From: Riptortus pedestris
Taxonomy: Eukaryota; Arthropoda; Insecta; Hemiptera; Alydidae
Direction of reading: 5' to 3'
Assembly: GCA_019009955.1 (NCBI GenBank)
Contig: CM032228.1
Location: 127,901,001-127,965,000, forward strand
Length of the DNA stretch: 64,000 bases
The position numbers and the translations under genes were made by a program. How positions within the stretch are numbered: the stretch's first letter is position 1; every line of letters begins with the position of its first letter. The notes under the pieces are model-generated. The model searched no databases, was not told where the DNA came from, and saw nothing but the letters and a program-made list of their open reading frames with translations. Below are positions 9,589 through 17,219 of the stretch, piece by piece.

Positions 9589-12470
9589 CAAGGGGGGGGT
9601 CTAACATAATAAACTAATGTATATACAAACTAAAAGACAAATAAAAACCCTTAATCTGTGAGACAAAAGTGATATAAACACACACAAAACAATCCATTTA
9701 CTTATTAAAAAGAAAAAAAACATCACAAAACAAAATAAGATAAAATTACAGAAAAAAAAATATGATAGAACAACTAATTTTCCAAGCATTGACGCCTGGA
9801 TGCTTGTCCTGTAACAATACAGCTATCATCTCTCTGATGAAGTGCCCTTATAGGGCCTTGACATCTACAAGGCTGTCTGATCACAACCTCACAGCATTTC
9901 CAACTGGTACTTGCTGCTACCACATATTCCATGCCCTGTAAGATCCCCACAGAGCTCCAATACAAAACTCCATCTAACCTGGATCTCTTTGAGCCCCTTG
10001 ACAGTCTTGACTCTTGGTGGGAGTGGGGCTCATTTTATTTGAAGGAACCGGATATTCTCTCTTCCTGACACGTACGCAATTCAAACATGAGATTAAGTGT
10101 GTGTACCCGCATGCACATGAGCCTGTTAATTAATCCTCTAGCACCTGTAATTTTTAGATGTTTTAAATTATTTTATTCTATCTTTTCTCTAAACCCCCTC
10201 CTTCTGGTTCAATTTCAATTATTAATGTGTTCAACCATTGTCTTTTACATGAAATGGTTAATTTATAGAGTACAGTAACAATAAAATAAAAATCTAAACC
10301 TCTAGAACGATGACATCACATCAGATGACTAAAGAATGAAAATATCTTGGACAATATTCCAGAGAGATGAAATATGTATAGAATAACAATTGTAAGAAAT
10401 TAATTTTTTCCCTTAAGATTGGTTGTTTAAAATCACACTATTCAATTCTTTATAATAGAGATATTTCAATCTTCTATTTTACCCCTTTCCTCTTGGTCTG
10501 ATTACAGCTATTAATGGAATTTACATTTAGTTTTATATAAACAGCTTAAATATTGAGTTTGGTAATCATAAAACAAAAATTATGACTGCTAGAGTGTTAA
10601 CAGGTAAATAAATTCTTATAAATTTCAGTGGACTTCATATTCATCATCTCTTACGTAGAGTGGATTGTACATTCGAAGACAATTTTTCAAAAATCGCAAA
10701 TTAAGCACAACTTCAACATCTGATTTTCCTCAAATGAAATCTGCTAAATAACACATGTTATCTTCAATGTAGGTACTACTGCAGCTAGATATGAGTTCTT
10801 CCATTCACAGCAAAAACTCTTAGGCTGCTACGGACTGGGCGTTTTCGGTGCCAGGAATGCTATGGACTGATATATCGGTACAGAGGGAGATGTGCCCAGT
10901 GTGCTAGGGACTGATATAATAGTTTAGTGCTTGCCTGTTACAAGCTATTATATCAGTTCTTCCTCTATTGTCGTCTGTTGACTTTTTTTTAAGGAGATGC
11001 AGTGTCCTTCCTAAGCCTATGGCATAGGGATTCACTTTTCAATTTTCTTTTTTAGCTTCCCTATACTGGGATTCCCTATATAGTTGCTCTGTCTCTTTTT
11101 CAATCTCTAGTACCATTACTCATTACCTGCAATTTACACTTGAATATTCAGTTAGTGAATTTACTGCATAGCTGAGTACTTGAAAATGCCAGGAAAAGGA
11201 ATTTTGTCTGATGAAGAAATTTAGTTAGAGCTTTTTGTGGGTGTGAGTGAAAGTGAAGGTAATTCTACTTCAGATTACAATGAGGGTTCTGATGACAGAC
11301 TCCGAAGTGTGTCTATTGGTGAAATGCCTGGAACTAGTTCCTGGAACATAATTAAAGCAACTGGAATGGGAATTCTTCGATTAGCACTACAACACAAAAC
11401 ATATTCAGCACATGGGGCCATGCAGGGGCTAGACTATTCCGTACCACCGAATACTCGCACAGCCCGAGTACTATAGAGCCTGAGGATTAAATAAACATAT
11501 CAAACACTATTATAACGGAACTAATTAACTTTATGATTTTGAAAGATCCTGTTTTTATTCAAATTAATTTATTAATTATGGTTTAACTATTGGTAATACC
11601 TTCAAATATCATATGGTGTTTAAGACTCCTCCCCTGGAAATTCAATTACGGATTTAAAACTCAGCTCAATATTTCTTCGGTAGTCCTACCAGCTTCTTCA
11701 GGTGGTGGCATTGAGGTTCTTACATGGCTATTGGCAGTCTGCCGCTATTGTATACCGTGATGGAGAGGGCAACGTTCCCTGATTTTGGCTGGCGGTTTTG
11801 TAGGGATTTGCAATCACACAAACCAATAGAGTGCTCATCATGCTTCAATAAGGGTTTCCACAGTGCTAGCAGGGAGAGCCAGACCTCTCTATTGAAATTC
11901 GTTGTCCCCTTATAAATTCCGACTGCCTTCTGCAGCAGTCTTCTTGTTTTATTCTCTTCCCGGGTCATTACATCCACTTGGTGGTGGTCATTCAAGACTG
12001 CTAAGAGCCGCACAAGCACCAAAACCACCACCACCACCTGAAGAACCTGAGGCAGGGAGAGGCTGCTCCTCTCATTGTGGTGAAGGAGTGTAGCTTCTGT
12101 CGAGAGTGATGGAGGACGATAGTATTGTATATATCACATTACTAAATGCATTTAAATGAGGACTGTAATATGCTTAATAAAATAAAGTAATTCCCTTTAC
12201 CTGAAGAACCTGATTAGAATGCCAGAGAAATTTTGTGAATAACACACACACACATCACTGCTAGAGCTTCGTAAGAGTCTTATACATGTTAAAATATCAT
12301 GCTAATAATTCCAGTTGAAGGTCTCCAAAATAAATATATGAAAATTACCTAGATCCTTCTCCTTCTCCATTTATGTCTTCATCTCGTTCCTTTCTATGTA
12401 TTATCCTCCCCCAGCCACATGACCATATGCTGTCTTCATGAGCTAATTCCTTTCTATGAAGTAAAGAGAA
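1..12470 (-). CDS. WDR61: WDR61/SKI8 (SKIC8) WD40-repeat protein, six exons, 3' end cut by window edge
   Basis: Exons, in coding order, are 12470-12349, 8287-8124, 7178-6943, 4239-4052, 2254-2077 and 7-1 (continuing outside). Every junction has GT/AG and compatible phase, giving about 298 residues; the animal protein has about 305. The product is a seven-bladed WD40 propeller. Known roles of the family are the scaffold of the Ski complex, which feeds RNA to the cytoplasmic exosome, and a subunit of the nuclear Paf1 complex. Visible blades include [69 protein letters not shown] and [15 protein letters not shown] Glu/Asp-rich stretch in the blade 1 loop (end of the 12.4-kb exon and start of the next) is longer than I recall in vertebrates. 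About five N-terminal residues lie on an unlocated first exon. Introns (0.9-4.1 kb) hold family A and B repeats and microsatellites. Confidence 0.95.
858..1435 (+). repeat. Interspersed family A copy, internally deleted
   Basis: It starts with TTTAGCAGATTTCCCTTAA and jumps to the block beginning AACCAATCTTATTGCAAATT, so the (TA)n and the following 300 bases are missing. It then runs through CTTCAGCAAACCCCTACTTC to the end module GTTTATGCAGCCTCTGTGTG. The same blocks recur in the same order at 16.6 kb and 24.1 kb. Confidence 0.75.
1337..1489 (-). pseudogene. Short Cys-rich ORF fused to the end of a family A repeat
   Basis: A 50-codon ORF starts [20 protein letters not shown]. From memory, this resembles the N-terminus of uncharacterised insect proteins that begin with a Phe-Cys-Tyr-Ile-Cys motif, normally followed by a long Cys/His domain. 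Here the match stops after about 24 residues and the frame runs straight into the end module of a family A repeat (Lys-Ser-Val-Thr-Gln then Leu-His-Lys-Leu-Ser), ending at TAA. The simplest reading is a gene or transposon fragment truncated by a family A insertion; a coding start inside the repeat family is the alternative. It sits inside a WDR61 intron. Confidence 0.4.
2077..2254 (-). CDS. WDR61: WDR61 exon, blade 6
   Basis: The exon lies between TTTTTAG|GAGGCA and ACCAG|GTATGC. It encodes [37 protein letters not shown] and the Cys-Val-His-Thr-Phe end of blade 6, stopping at DHTDQ. Phase 0 at its end fits a last exon beginning with Val-Trp. Confidence 0.96.
4052..4239 (-). CDS. WDR61: WDR61 exon, blades 4-5
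   Basis: The acceptor TTTTCAG|AGTCCT and donor AGTGT|GTATGT bound 188 nt. It encodes [40 protein letters not shown] and [11 protein letters not shown]. This is the best conserved part of the gene. The two last bases are completed by the first base of the next exon. Confidence 0.96.
5100..5718 (-). repeat. Family A copy with two tandem sub-units
   Basis: Two related ~430-bp blocks follow one another, each running from a GAAAAC/AAAAAT start through a poly-C tract and a CTGATTACAGCT-like segment. The right end abuts a (TA)n tract at 5719, as in other family A copies. It lies in a WDR61 intron and is diverged. Confidence 0.55.
5719..5772. repeat. (TA)n microsatellite
   Basis: About 54 bases of uninterrupted TA dinucleotide at the edge of a family A copy. 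Its translation as Tyr-Ile repeats is not a gene. Confidence 0.95.
5836..5863. repeat. (TA)n microsatellite
   Basis: About 28 bases of TA repeat next to the tail of a family B copy on the minus strand. Confidence 0.9.
5875..6682 (-). repeat. Family B copy with two internal tandem units
   Basis: On the minus strand it begins TTAGCTCAGATAACCGGC, then CTTCGCCAGGG, and continues with the block shared with 39.3 kb (TTTGGCAAGGC, TGTGGATTTGTTAATA). It then holds two ~280-bp units recognisable by GTTACTTTTGTC read on the plus strand at about 6011 and 6290. The CCGG-CTTCG-CC start can form a small hairpin. It lies in a WDR61 intron. Confidence 0.7.
6683..6732. repeat. (TA)n microsatellite
   Basis: About 50 bases of TA repeat directly at the 5' end of the minus-strand family B copy. 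Confidence 0.95.
6943..7178 (-). CDS. WDR61: WDR61 exon, blades 2-4
   Basis: The acceptor is TTTTTAG|TGATCG; the two leading bases complete a Met codon. It encodes [16 protein letters not shown], then [18 protein letters not shown] and [12 protein letters not shown], all in the order of WDR61 blades. The donor is GCATAT|GTAAGT, phase 0. Confidence 0.95.
7255..7425 (-). repeat. Family A fragment (5' block)
   Basis: It contains GAACGGACCTCATTTTTGTC, ATCTCCTGGGTAGGATCGAT and TTAGGGAAATCTGCTAAAA, the reverse of the family A start. The TA tract between the blocks has shrunk to 12 bases. It lies just upstream of the WDR61 exon at 7178 on the minus strand. Confidence 0.8.
8124..8287 (-). CDS. WDR61: WDR61 exon, blades 1-2
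   Basis: The acceptor is TTTAG|GGATTC. The first base completes an Arg codon from the previous exon. It encodes an acidic run ([10 protein letters not shown]), then [14 protein letters not shown] and the start of the next blade, [14 protein letters not shown]. The donor is TCATCAA|GTAGGT; an alternative GTATAA six bases on would break the frame with the next exon, so GTAGGT was chosen. Confidence 0.93.
8671..8836. repeat. 34-bp tandem repeat, five copies
   Basis: Units start at 8671, 8705, 8739, 8773 and 8807 (the last short). Each ends in CACAATAA or a variant, and the third carries ACTACAGCAGTAGTG, a small inverted repeat. The period is exactly 34 bases in the first four units. It lies in the 4.1-kb WDR61 intron. 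Confidence 0.85.
9529..9585. repeat. (TA)n microsatellite
   Basis: About 57 bases of TA repeat followed by AAATCAA and a G8 run. Confidence 0.95.
10310..10770 (-). repeat. Family A copy without the TA tract
   Basis: It carries CCCCTTTCCTCTTGGTCTGA, AACAGGTAAATAAATTC in place of the TA tract, GTGGACTTCATATTCATCAT and TTTCCTCAAATGAAATCTGC, which are diverged versions of family A blocks in reverse order. Confidence 0.6.
11186..11476 (+). pseudogene. Possible piggyBac-type transposase N-terminus, interrupted
   Basis: From the ATG at 11186 the frame reads [12 protein letters not shown], a TAG, then [20 protein letters not shown] and an acidic run ending GEMPGTSSW, closing at 11476. A short basic start, 'LSDEEI' and an acidic N-terminal tail are what piggyBac-derived proteins look like, but the DDE core is absent. 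The stop codon and lack of downstream homology make it a dead fragment if real. It could be an unrelated small ORF. Confidence 0.3.
11720..12037 (-). pseudogene. Retroelement 3' coding fragment
   Basis: An open frame contains [18 protein letters not shown] preceded by a Lys/Arg-rich helix ([20 protein letters not shown]). The pattern of a basic helix, then Asn-Phe-Asn-Arg, then Trp-Lys-Pro is common downstream of the endonuclease in Penelope-like and related retroelements. No endonuclease or reverse transcriptase motif is adjacent, so this is a guess from a short signature. Confidence 0.3.
12349..12470 (-). CDS. WDR61: WDR61 second exon, start of blade 1
   Basis: The exon follows a TTTTTAG acceptor and ends at CTAG|GTAATT. 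It enters in phase 0 and leaves with two bases of a codon. It encodes [20 protein letters not shown], matching the start of the WDR61 propeller, then a charged linker rich in Arg, Asp, Glu and Gly. No ATG in frame is available, so an upstream exon with a few codons must exist. Confidence 0.88.
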
Positions 12471-12479
12471 CTAAAAATA

Positions 12480-13140
12480 AAAAATGAAAATTTATTAAGC
12501 ATTACCGGGTTTTTTAACATTTCAGGCCAGCTGTTTCTGATAATGGTGTTTATATAAAAGCTTTATCAGTTACATCTTGCAGGTAAATAGGGAAGTCCCT
12601 ACAACGAGAGAAAAACACCAGGATAGAGAGGGTAGATATGATAGGCAAAAGATAGTACTACAACATTAATGTACCACCCGTCTTGATCCACTACATGGTA
12701 TCAGTAAAGAATTTGACAAAGGAGTTCTGGATAGGATTAAGGAAGTGTATTTGGCGACAATGTAACAATATTACAAGTGAAACCTGAAGAGTTGGACAAT
12801 CATATCTAATTATATTTTTAAGGGCATTACAAGCTATGGAAAAAAAGGACTGGCATATAAAATTTCACTTAGATTACTTAATTCAACACAAATTATAATA
12901 TAAAAACTGATGATATACCATTTTAGATGACACCAGATTTATCACCACTGGGTCAGAAATACAGTAATTAGATCCAAATTATAACAAAAATTAAAAACTG
13001 GAAGTTCATAATGCTTTAAATTTTAGTTAAAACTGTCAGAGTACATAACATCACTAGAAAAAAAGAACTATCAATACAGGACATTCAAAACTCACTTTGA
13101 AAACATATATGAACACATTTATAACACTGTTTAACCTCCC
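12480..13140. other. No recognised feature
   Basis: AT-rich sequence upstream (in the minus sense) of the WDR61 exon at 12470. The first WDR61 exon should lie here or further right; no short ATG exon with a good phase-0 donor and a plausible intron length was found. Confidence 0.4.
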
Positions 13141-13246
13141 GGTAAGCAGTGAGATAACAAGGAGACAATGAGAGATGTTGTACAAGGTACGTATAAGATA
13201 AGGTAGCGCCATTCGCGAGTAGCCAATCAGAATGCAGCAAGCCTCT

Positions 13247-13261
13247 ACGTCACTGGGCTGC
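13247..13261 (+). repeat. Left inverted repeat flanking the THAP gene
   Basis: ACGTCACTGGGCTGC here is the exact reverse complement of 15311-15325. A second short match, GCCATTCG, lies 39 bases outward here and 49 bases outward on the right side, so a degenerate ~100-bp inverted repeat is likely. Confidence 0.55.
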
Positions 13262-13739
13262 AAGATTCGTGGCGGACAAGCCGAAATACGATCAATATAA
13301 GCAGTTTTCTGATTAATTTGGCGAATAAAAAATTGTTAAAATGGTATATGTCTGTAAATGATACAAATTACTTTAGTTGAATATATTTTATTTCAAATAA
13401 ACCATGTACAAATTAGATTCCATTAATAATAAATACATAATAGTTCCTTAAAATTTATATATGTTGGGTTACATTTAAAAATCGTAATTTTTCTAGGTAA
13501 TTAGCACAACAAAAAGTAAAATTTTACTATAATAAGATGAAATCTCCAAAACATGAAAACAGTAATGACTTCTATTATACAAACAAATAAAATTTAATAA
13601 AATTGAGATTAACCAAGCAATAAACAATGATACCCAGTTAAAAATGACTAAATTATTTTAAACATCAGCTAGTCAATATAGGTACAAGATTTTTAAAGGT
13701 TATCATGTAGTCCTCCTTGTAATAAAAAGATGCTTATAT

Positions 13740-13841
13740 TTAGTCACTGGAATCCTTGGTTCCAGTAGCATCCTTGTGAAGAGAATGGCACTGATGTTGG
13801 AGCATATGCATTGAAACCGCACTGCCCCATAGAATAACTAA
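13740..13841 (-). CDS. THAP gene exon 2, most distal copy (33 codons plus stop)
   Basis: The acceptor is GTTTCCTCCACAG|TTAGTT. In phase 0 it reads LVILWGSAVSMHMLQHQCHS and ends SSD-TAA. A related copy at 13953-14129 stays open in this same frame but has a stop in the other plausible frame, which supports the choice. Function of this tail is unknown. Confidence 0.55.
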   Translation of the reverse strand, partial: LVILWGSAVSMHMLQHQCHSLHKDATGTKDSSD

Positions 13842-15223
13842 CTGTGGAGGAAACATGTAATATCATTAATGATAGACCATGGGAAATAAACTCCTATAGT
13901 GCTCTATAGAAAACACTACAAGAAGATAATTCTGTTACTCAGACTTTAAAACTTATCTTTTTTTTTTTAAAAAAAAAGCTGTCATTGGCATGTAGTCCTC
14001 CTTGTAATAAAAATATGCTAACATTTTGAGCCGCAGGGAATCCCTGGTTCCAGTAGCACCCTTGTGAAGAAAATGGCACAGATGTTGGAGCATATGCATT
14101 GAAACCTCACTGTCCCATAGAATAAATAACTGCGAAGGAAACATGTAATATCATTAATGATGGAGCATGGGAAATAATCTCCTATAGTGCTCTAAAGGAA
14201 ACAATACAAGAAAATTATTCTGTTTCTTACATTTTAAATCTTACCTTTTTAAAAGCTCCCATTCGCATGAAGTCTGTCTTGTCCAAAACAGTTGCTGCTG
14301 GTATTTTTTGAGTGTATGCATTGAAACCGCACTGTCCCATAGAATAAATAACTGCGAAGGAAACATGTAATATCATTAATGATGGAGCATGGAAATATAC
14401 TCCTATAGTGCTCTATAAGAAACACTACAAGAAAATTATTCTTTTCTTACATTTTAAATCTTACCTTTTTAAAAGCTCCCATTCGCATGAAGTCTGTCTT
14501 GTCCAAAACAGTTGCTGCTGATATTTTTTGAGTGTATGATCTGAATTTGAGCTTTGGATAATATTGGATAACAAATCCTTTCCATTTCTTTTTCCACTGC
14601 ATTTTTTCTTCTTTTTGCATTTTTATCTGGTAATTAACTGTTAACAATTTAGTAACTCTCTTTTTTAAATTAAAGTTATTACTTTCTAAATTTTTTACTT
14701 GGATCAGCAAGGACTTTAATTGGGATTCATATTCAGCAATTTTTTCCTTTAAGAGAATACATCCATCACAATCAACTTCTTCTGTATTACATGAAAAATC
14801 ACTTTTCAGCTTTTTGGGAGAAATCTCATTAATGTGACGCAGGGCACGTTGAGTTATTTCACGTTTTTTACTCCTACAGTCTCTAGATGTTTCACATTTT
14901 GAGTCAGAAGTAGAGCTAGTAGGTGTTTGTTTACTTACGGACGATACTGGTAAATTAAGATGCGGCACAGCTTCTTCTTTTAATATCAATCTATTAGGAA
15001 CATAGCCTAACAATTCTGCTTGTAAATTCCTTTGGTAATCACTATCACTGAAATGTTCTGAACAAACCCGAGCAAAAGTAGGATTAAATTTCAAATCTCC
15101 TCGTCTACACAGAACTATCCACTGTTTCTTAATTTCTTGGTTTTTCGGGAACCGGTGATAAGATACAGACTTGCCTGTTCTCCTAGAGTTGTTGGAACAT
15201 GTTGCCATAGCACACTCACTCAT
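13740..15223 (-). CDS. THAP zinc-finger protein, two exons
   Basis: Exons 15223-14465 and 13841-13740 join in phase 0 to give 286 residues. Residues 1-90 form a THAP domain: C4, C9, C54 and H57 fit the C2CH zinc site, W35 is the conserved Trp, and AVPHLN (85-90) stands in the place of the AVPTIF box. THAP domains bind specific DNA; the family includes transcription regulators and P-element-type transposases. Residues about 155-215 are a Leu-rich coiled coil (LKEKIAEYESQLKSLLIQVK) of the type that lets THAP proteins dimerise. The Met of MSECAMATCS was taken as start because the zinc site must begin within a few residues; an upstream Met adds only MIFFFK from an A-rich leader. No transposase core follows. 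The 3' part of the gene is locally duplicated. Confidence 0.82.
13953..14129 (-). pseudogene. Duplicated THAP exon 2 copy
   Basis: The same acceptor context (CTTCGCAG|TTATTTATT) is followed by LFILWDSEVSMHMLQHLCHF, then the coding run continues to a stop at 13953 after a poly-Lys end. In phase 0 with exon 1 this copy would give an alternative 58-residue tail. Its 3' side runs into a degraded version of the exon 1 end and donor region. Confidence 0.55.
14245..14351 (-). pseudogene. Chimeric THAP exon copy (exon 2 head fused to exon 1 tail)
   Basis: Acceptor CTTCGCAG|TTATTTATT, then the exon 2 start, and at GCATACACTC the sequence switches to the last ~25 codons of exon 1 followed by the same AAAAAG|GTAAGA donor. 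It is 107 nt, so it changes frame if spliced in. The junction lies where both parents share CATA.CTC. It is flanked by intron copies of 113 and 115 nt. Confidence 0.65.
14465..15223 (-). CDS. THAP gene exon 1 (zinc finger and coiled coil)
   Basis: 253 codons without interruption. The exon ends FMRMGAFKK with AAAAAG|GTAAGA, a strong donor in phase 0; reading through it gives only four more residues before a stop. The last ~25 codons (TQKISAATVLDKTDFMRMG) also appear in a copy at 14245-14351. Confidence 0.85.
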
Positions 15224-15310
15224 TTTGAAAAAAAAAATCACTTATAACAATGGAAAATAAAACAATTAACTAAAAACACAACGATGCTCACGATGTAAAC
15301 AAAGCTGAGT

Positions 15311-15327
15311 GCAGCCCAGTGACGTCA
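15311..15327 (-). promoter_or_regulatory. Right inverted repeat with a CRE-like site upstream of the THAP gene
   Basis: TGACGTCA (15320-15327) is a full palindromic CRE/ATF site about 100 bases before the THAP start codon, embedded in the 15-bp block shared in inverted form with 13247-13261. The surrounding 15300-15400 is GC-richer than its neighbours, as expected for a promoter. Confidence 0.45.
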
Positions 15328-15608
15328 TGCGCCAAAGTCGCAAACATTTTTGATCTGCGCACCTGCCGAATGGCACCCCCCTGATGTTGTATATCAGTCT
15401 CAGTACCCGGGATATGACACCCCAACGTTTCTTGCAATTCGGATTTAATTTTTACATATGAGATGAAGAAGATTGAACACTGAATTTATAATACAGAGAA
15501 AAGTAGACTGAAATGTCTTTTAATATTGGAGAAATACTAATAATTTCACCGATTTTATTCACATTATTATTTCCCTTATACATCAACTACTATTTTCTTT
15601 AAATGTAT

Positions 15609-15900
15609 ACAGGGTGTTACAGACTTTATTGTGCAAATTTTCAGATATGATTTTAGACACAACTCCCAACAAAAAAGTTCATATGTTGTCTGGTCCGATT
15701 CATACTTGTTTTGGAGATATAGTTTTTTGAAGTTATTTTTTCCCATATAACAAGCCATAACTTCAAAAATTATTTAATTTCGGAAATCTGAGTCTACCAT
15801 TCAAAAGAGAAATAAATGTCCCTTAAAATGATGCCCCAAGCATAACCATGTGCCATTTTACAGGAAGAACTAAGGGGGATTAGTGAGAAAAAGTTACAAC
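15609..15900 (+). repeat. Mariner/Tc1-like end fragment
   Basis: A TA dinucleotide followed by CAGGGTGTTACAGAC looks like the TIR start of insect mariner-type elements. No matching inverted end was found within 1 kb, so only one end is present or the other has decayed. Confidence 0.3.
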
Positions 15901-16094
15901 ATTTACTTCCTCTGTAAACGTTCTTCTTTTACTGCACCACTATCTAAAGATACGATTTCAACACTCAGACTTCAGAAAAATGTCTGCATTTAATGAACTG
16001 CAAACCTCACTTTTTCGTTTTCTAATCCCAACAATATTCCTCACCGCAATGATATACTAAATTGCAAAAACAAATTTTATTTTAGCACAAGGGG

Positions 16095-16560
16095 AGTGCA
16101 CGGCCTTCCCCTACCGATTTGAACAAAACTTTTTCAGTATGTAGTACCTACTTAAAAACAACAAATTATGTTAAAGCGAGAGAACGCACTTCTCACGCAT
16201 TCGTCTAAAAAAAAATGTTAAAGATTGCCTGAAAGGCTTGAGGTGTTGTTAAGGTATTTCAAAGGAAATCGGTCGCTCAGTGGTAGTGATTTCGGGTGAA
16301 ATGCAGTTTAAACCCACCCTTGGTGAAAACGACCGATGATGTATTTTGGAAATTTTTGAATGCGGCCACTAAAGTCTATCCTCCACAGTCTAAGGACCCA
16401 CCAAATTAAGTGTGTTAAAAAAGATAAAGTTAAAAAAAAATAGCTGCGGTCACCATTTTCAAAAGTGCGCCGCCAAAGGGTGGGGGTTAAACTGCATTTT
16501 CACCGTGATTTCTTTTTGTAACCACAAGATTTCGTGATCCAATCTCGCCTGGAGCGACTA
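16095..16560 (+). repeat. tRNA-like interspersed repeat interrupted by a MITE
   Basis: The segment GGAGTGCACGGCCTTCCCC to CGCACTTCTCACGCATTCGTC is repeated in reverse at 37.3-37.4 kb. It leads into GGTCGCTCAGTGGTAG, a tRNA 5' half, and resumes after the MITE with TTTTTGTAACC, ATCCAATCTCGCC and GGAGCGACT, a degenerate tRNA 3' half. Without the MITE the ends GTCGCTC/GAGCGAC pair fully. Confidence 0.6.
16294..16504. mobile_element. 211-bp MITE with 8-bp target duplication
   Basis: Terminal inverted repeats of about 30 bp: GGGTGAAATGCAGTTTAAAC on the left, and GGTGAAAATGCAGTTTAACC read inward from the right. The flanks are GTGATTTC at 16286-16293 and 16505-16512. The related repeat at 37.2 kb has the uninterrupted site. 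An 8-bp duplication fits hAT, P or Merlin superfamilies; the G-rich ends do not decide. No coding capacity. Confidence 0.85.
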
Positions 16561-16585
16561 TTTGTTTTGAATTATTTTTTACTTT

Positions 16586-16704
16586 TAGCAGATTTCCCTT
16601 AAGGGACATCAGCTATTGAGGTCGTACTCATGACGCGGGTTTCGAAAAATTTCTTCAAATGTCCATCGATCCTACCCAGGAGATGACGAAAATGAGGTCC
16701 GTTC

Positions 16705-16758
<54 letters not shown>

Positions 16759-17215
16759 CTGTTAACGCTCTAGCGGTCACAATTTTTGTTTGACCGTTAC
16801 CAAACTCGGAATTTAAAAAGGAAGATCAAGTTCGTTAATGGTTGAAATCGGACCAGTGGGAGGGGGGATTTTTGAAAATTCAAAGTATCTCCGTTATTAT
16901 GCGTCGGATCGAAAAATTGTAAAGAATCAATCTTATTGTAAATTAAATTTACCATAAATATTGTTCTATACATTTATACTGTATCTTGAATATTAACCGA
17001 GATATTTGCATTTGTATTGTGTGAGTGGTCGGCAGGACTCCATGTTCCGGACTATCCGCCAAGAGCTCTGGTGGCCGTTTCCGGAACTATCCGTCCCTCG
17101 TGAATAGGTTTAGAGATCCCTTCTTACTACAGCTGTTATTGGACAGATTTCTCTACAGTAAAACTTCACGTGGGATATCTGCTTAGTTTACGCAGCTCCT
17201 GCGTGACGGACTTTA
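16586..17215 (+). repeat. Family A copy, near full order of blocks
   Basis: Order: TTTTAGCAGATTTCCCTTAA, GACATCAGCTATTGAGGTCG, CCATCGATCCTACCCAGGAG, (TA)n, GTCTGTTAACGCTCTAGCGG, TTTGACCGTTACCAAACTCG, CCAGTGGGAGGGG, AATATCTCCGTTATTATGCG, AACCGAGATATTTGC and the end module TTTACGCAGCTCCTGCGTGA. This copy serves as a reference for the family. No long ORF is present. Confidence 0.85.
16709..16754. repeat. (TA)n microsatellite
   Basis: About 46 bases of TA repeat at the fixed internal position of a family A copy. Confidence 0.95.
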
Positions 17216-17219
17216 TTTG

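Larger units (their letters stand above)
8837..12348. other. Large WDR61 intron, mostly decayed repeats
   Basis: Contents seen are a family A start block (9250-9330), a (TA)n tract at 9529-9585, a family A stretch (10310-10770), a piggyBac-like start (11186-11476) and a retroelement 3' fragment (11720-12037). No host exon was recognised between 8288 and 12348. Confidence 0.55.

Noticed and set aside
12495..12510. Possible WDR61 first exon (minus, ATG plus four codons before GTAATG)
   Set aside because: It would leave an intron of about 30 bases, too short to splice.
13054..13263. Minus-strand open frame of 69 codons near the THAP left inverted repeat
   Set aside because: No domain, and its donor phase does not fit the WDR61 exon at 12470.
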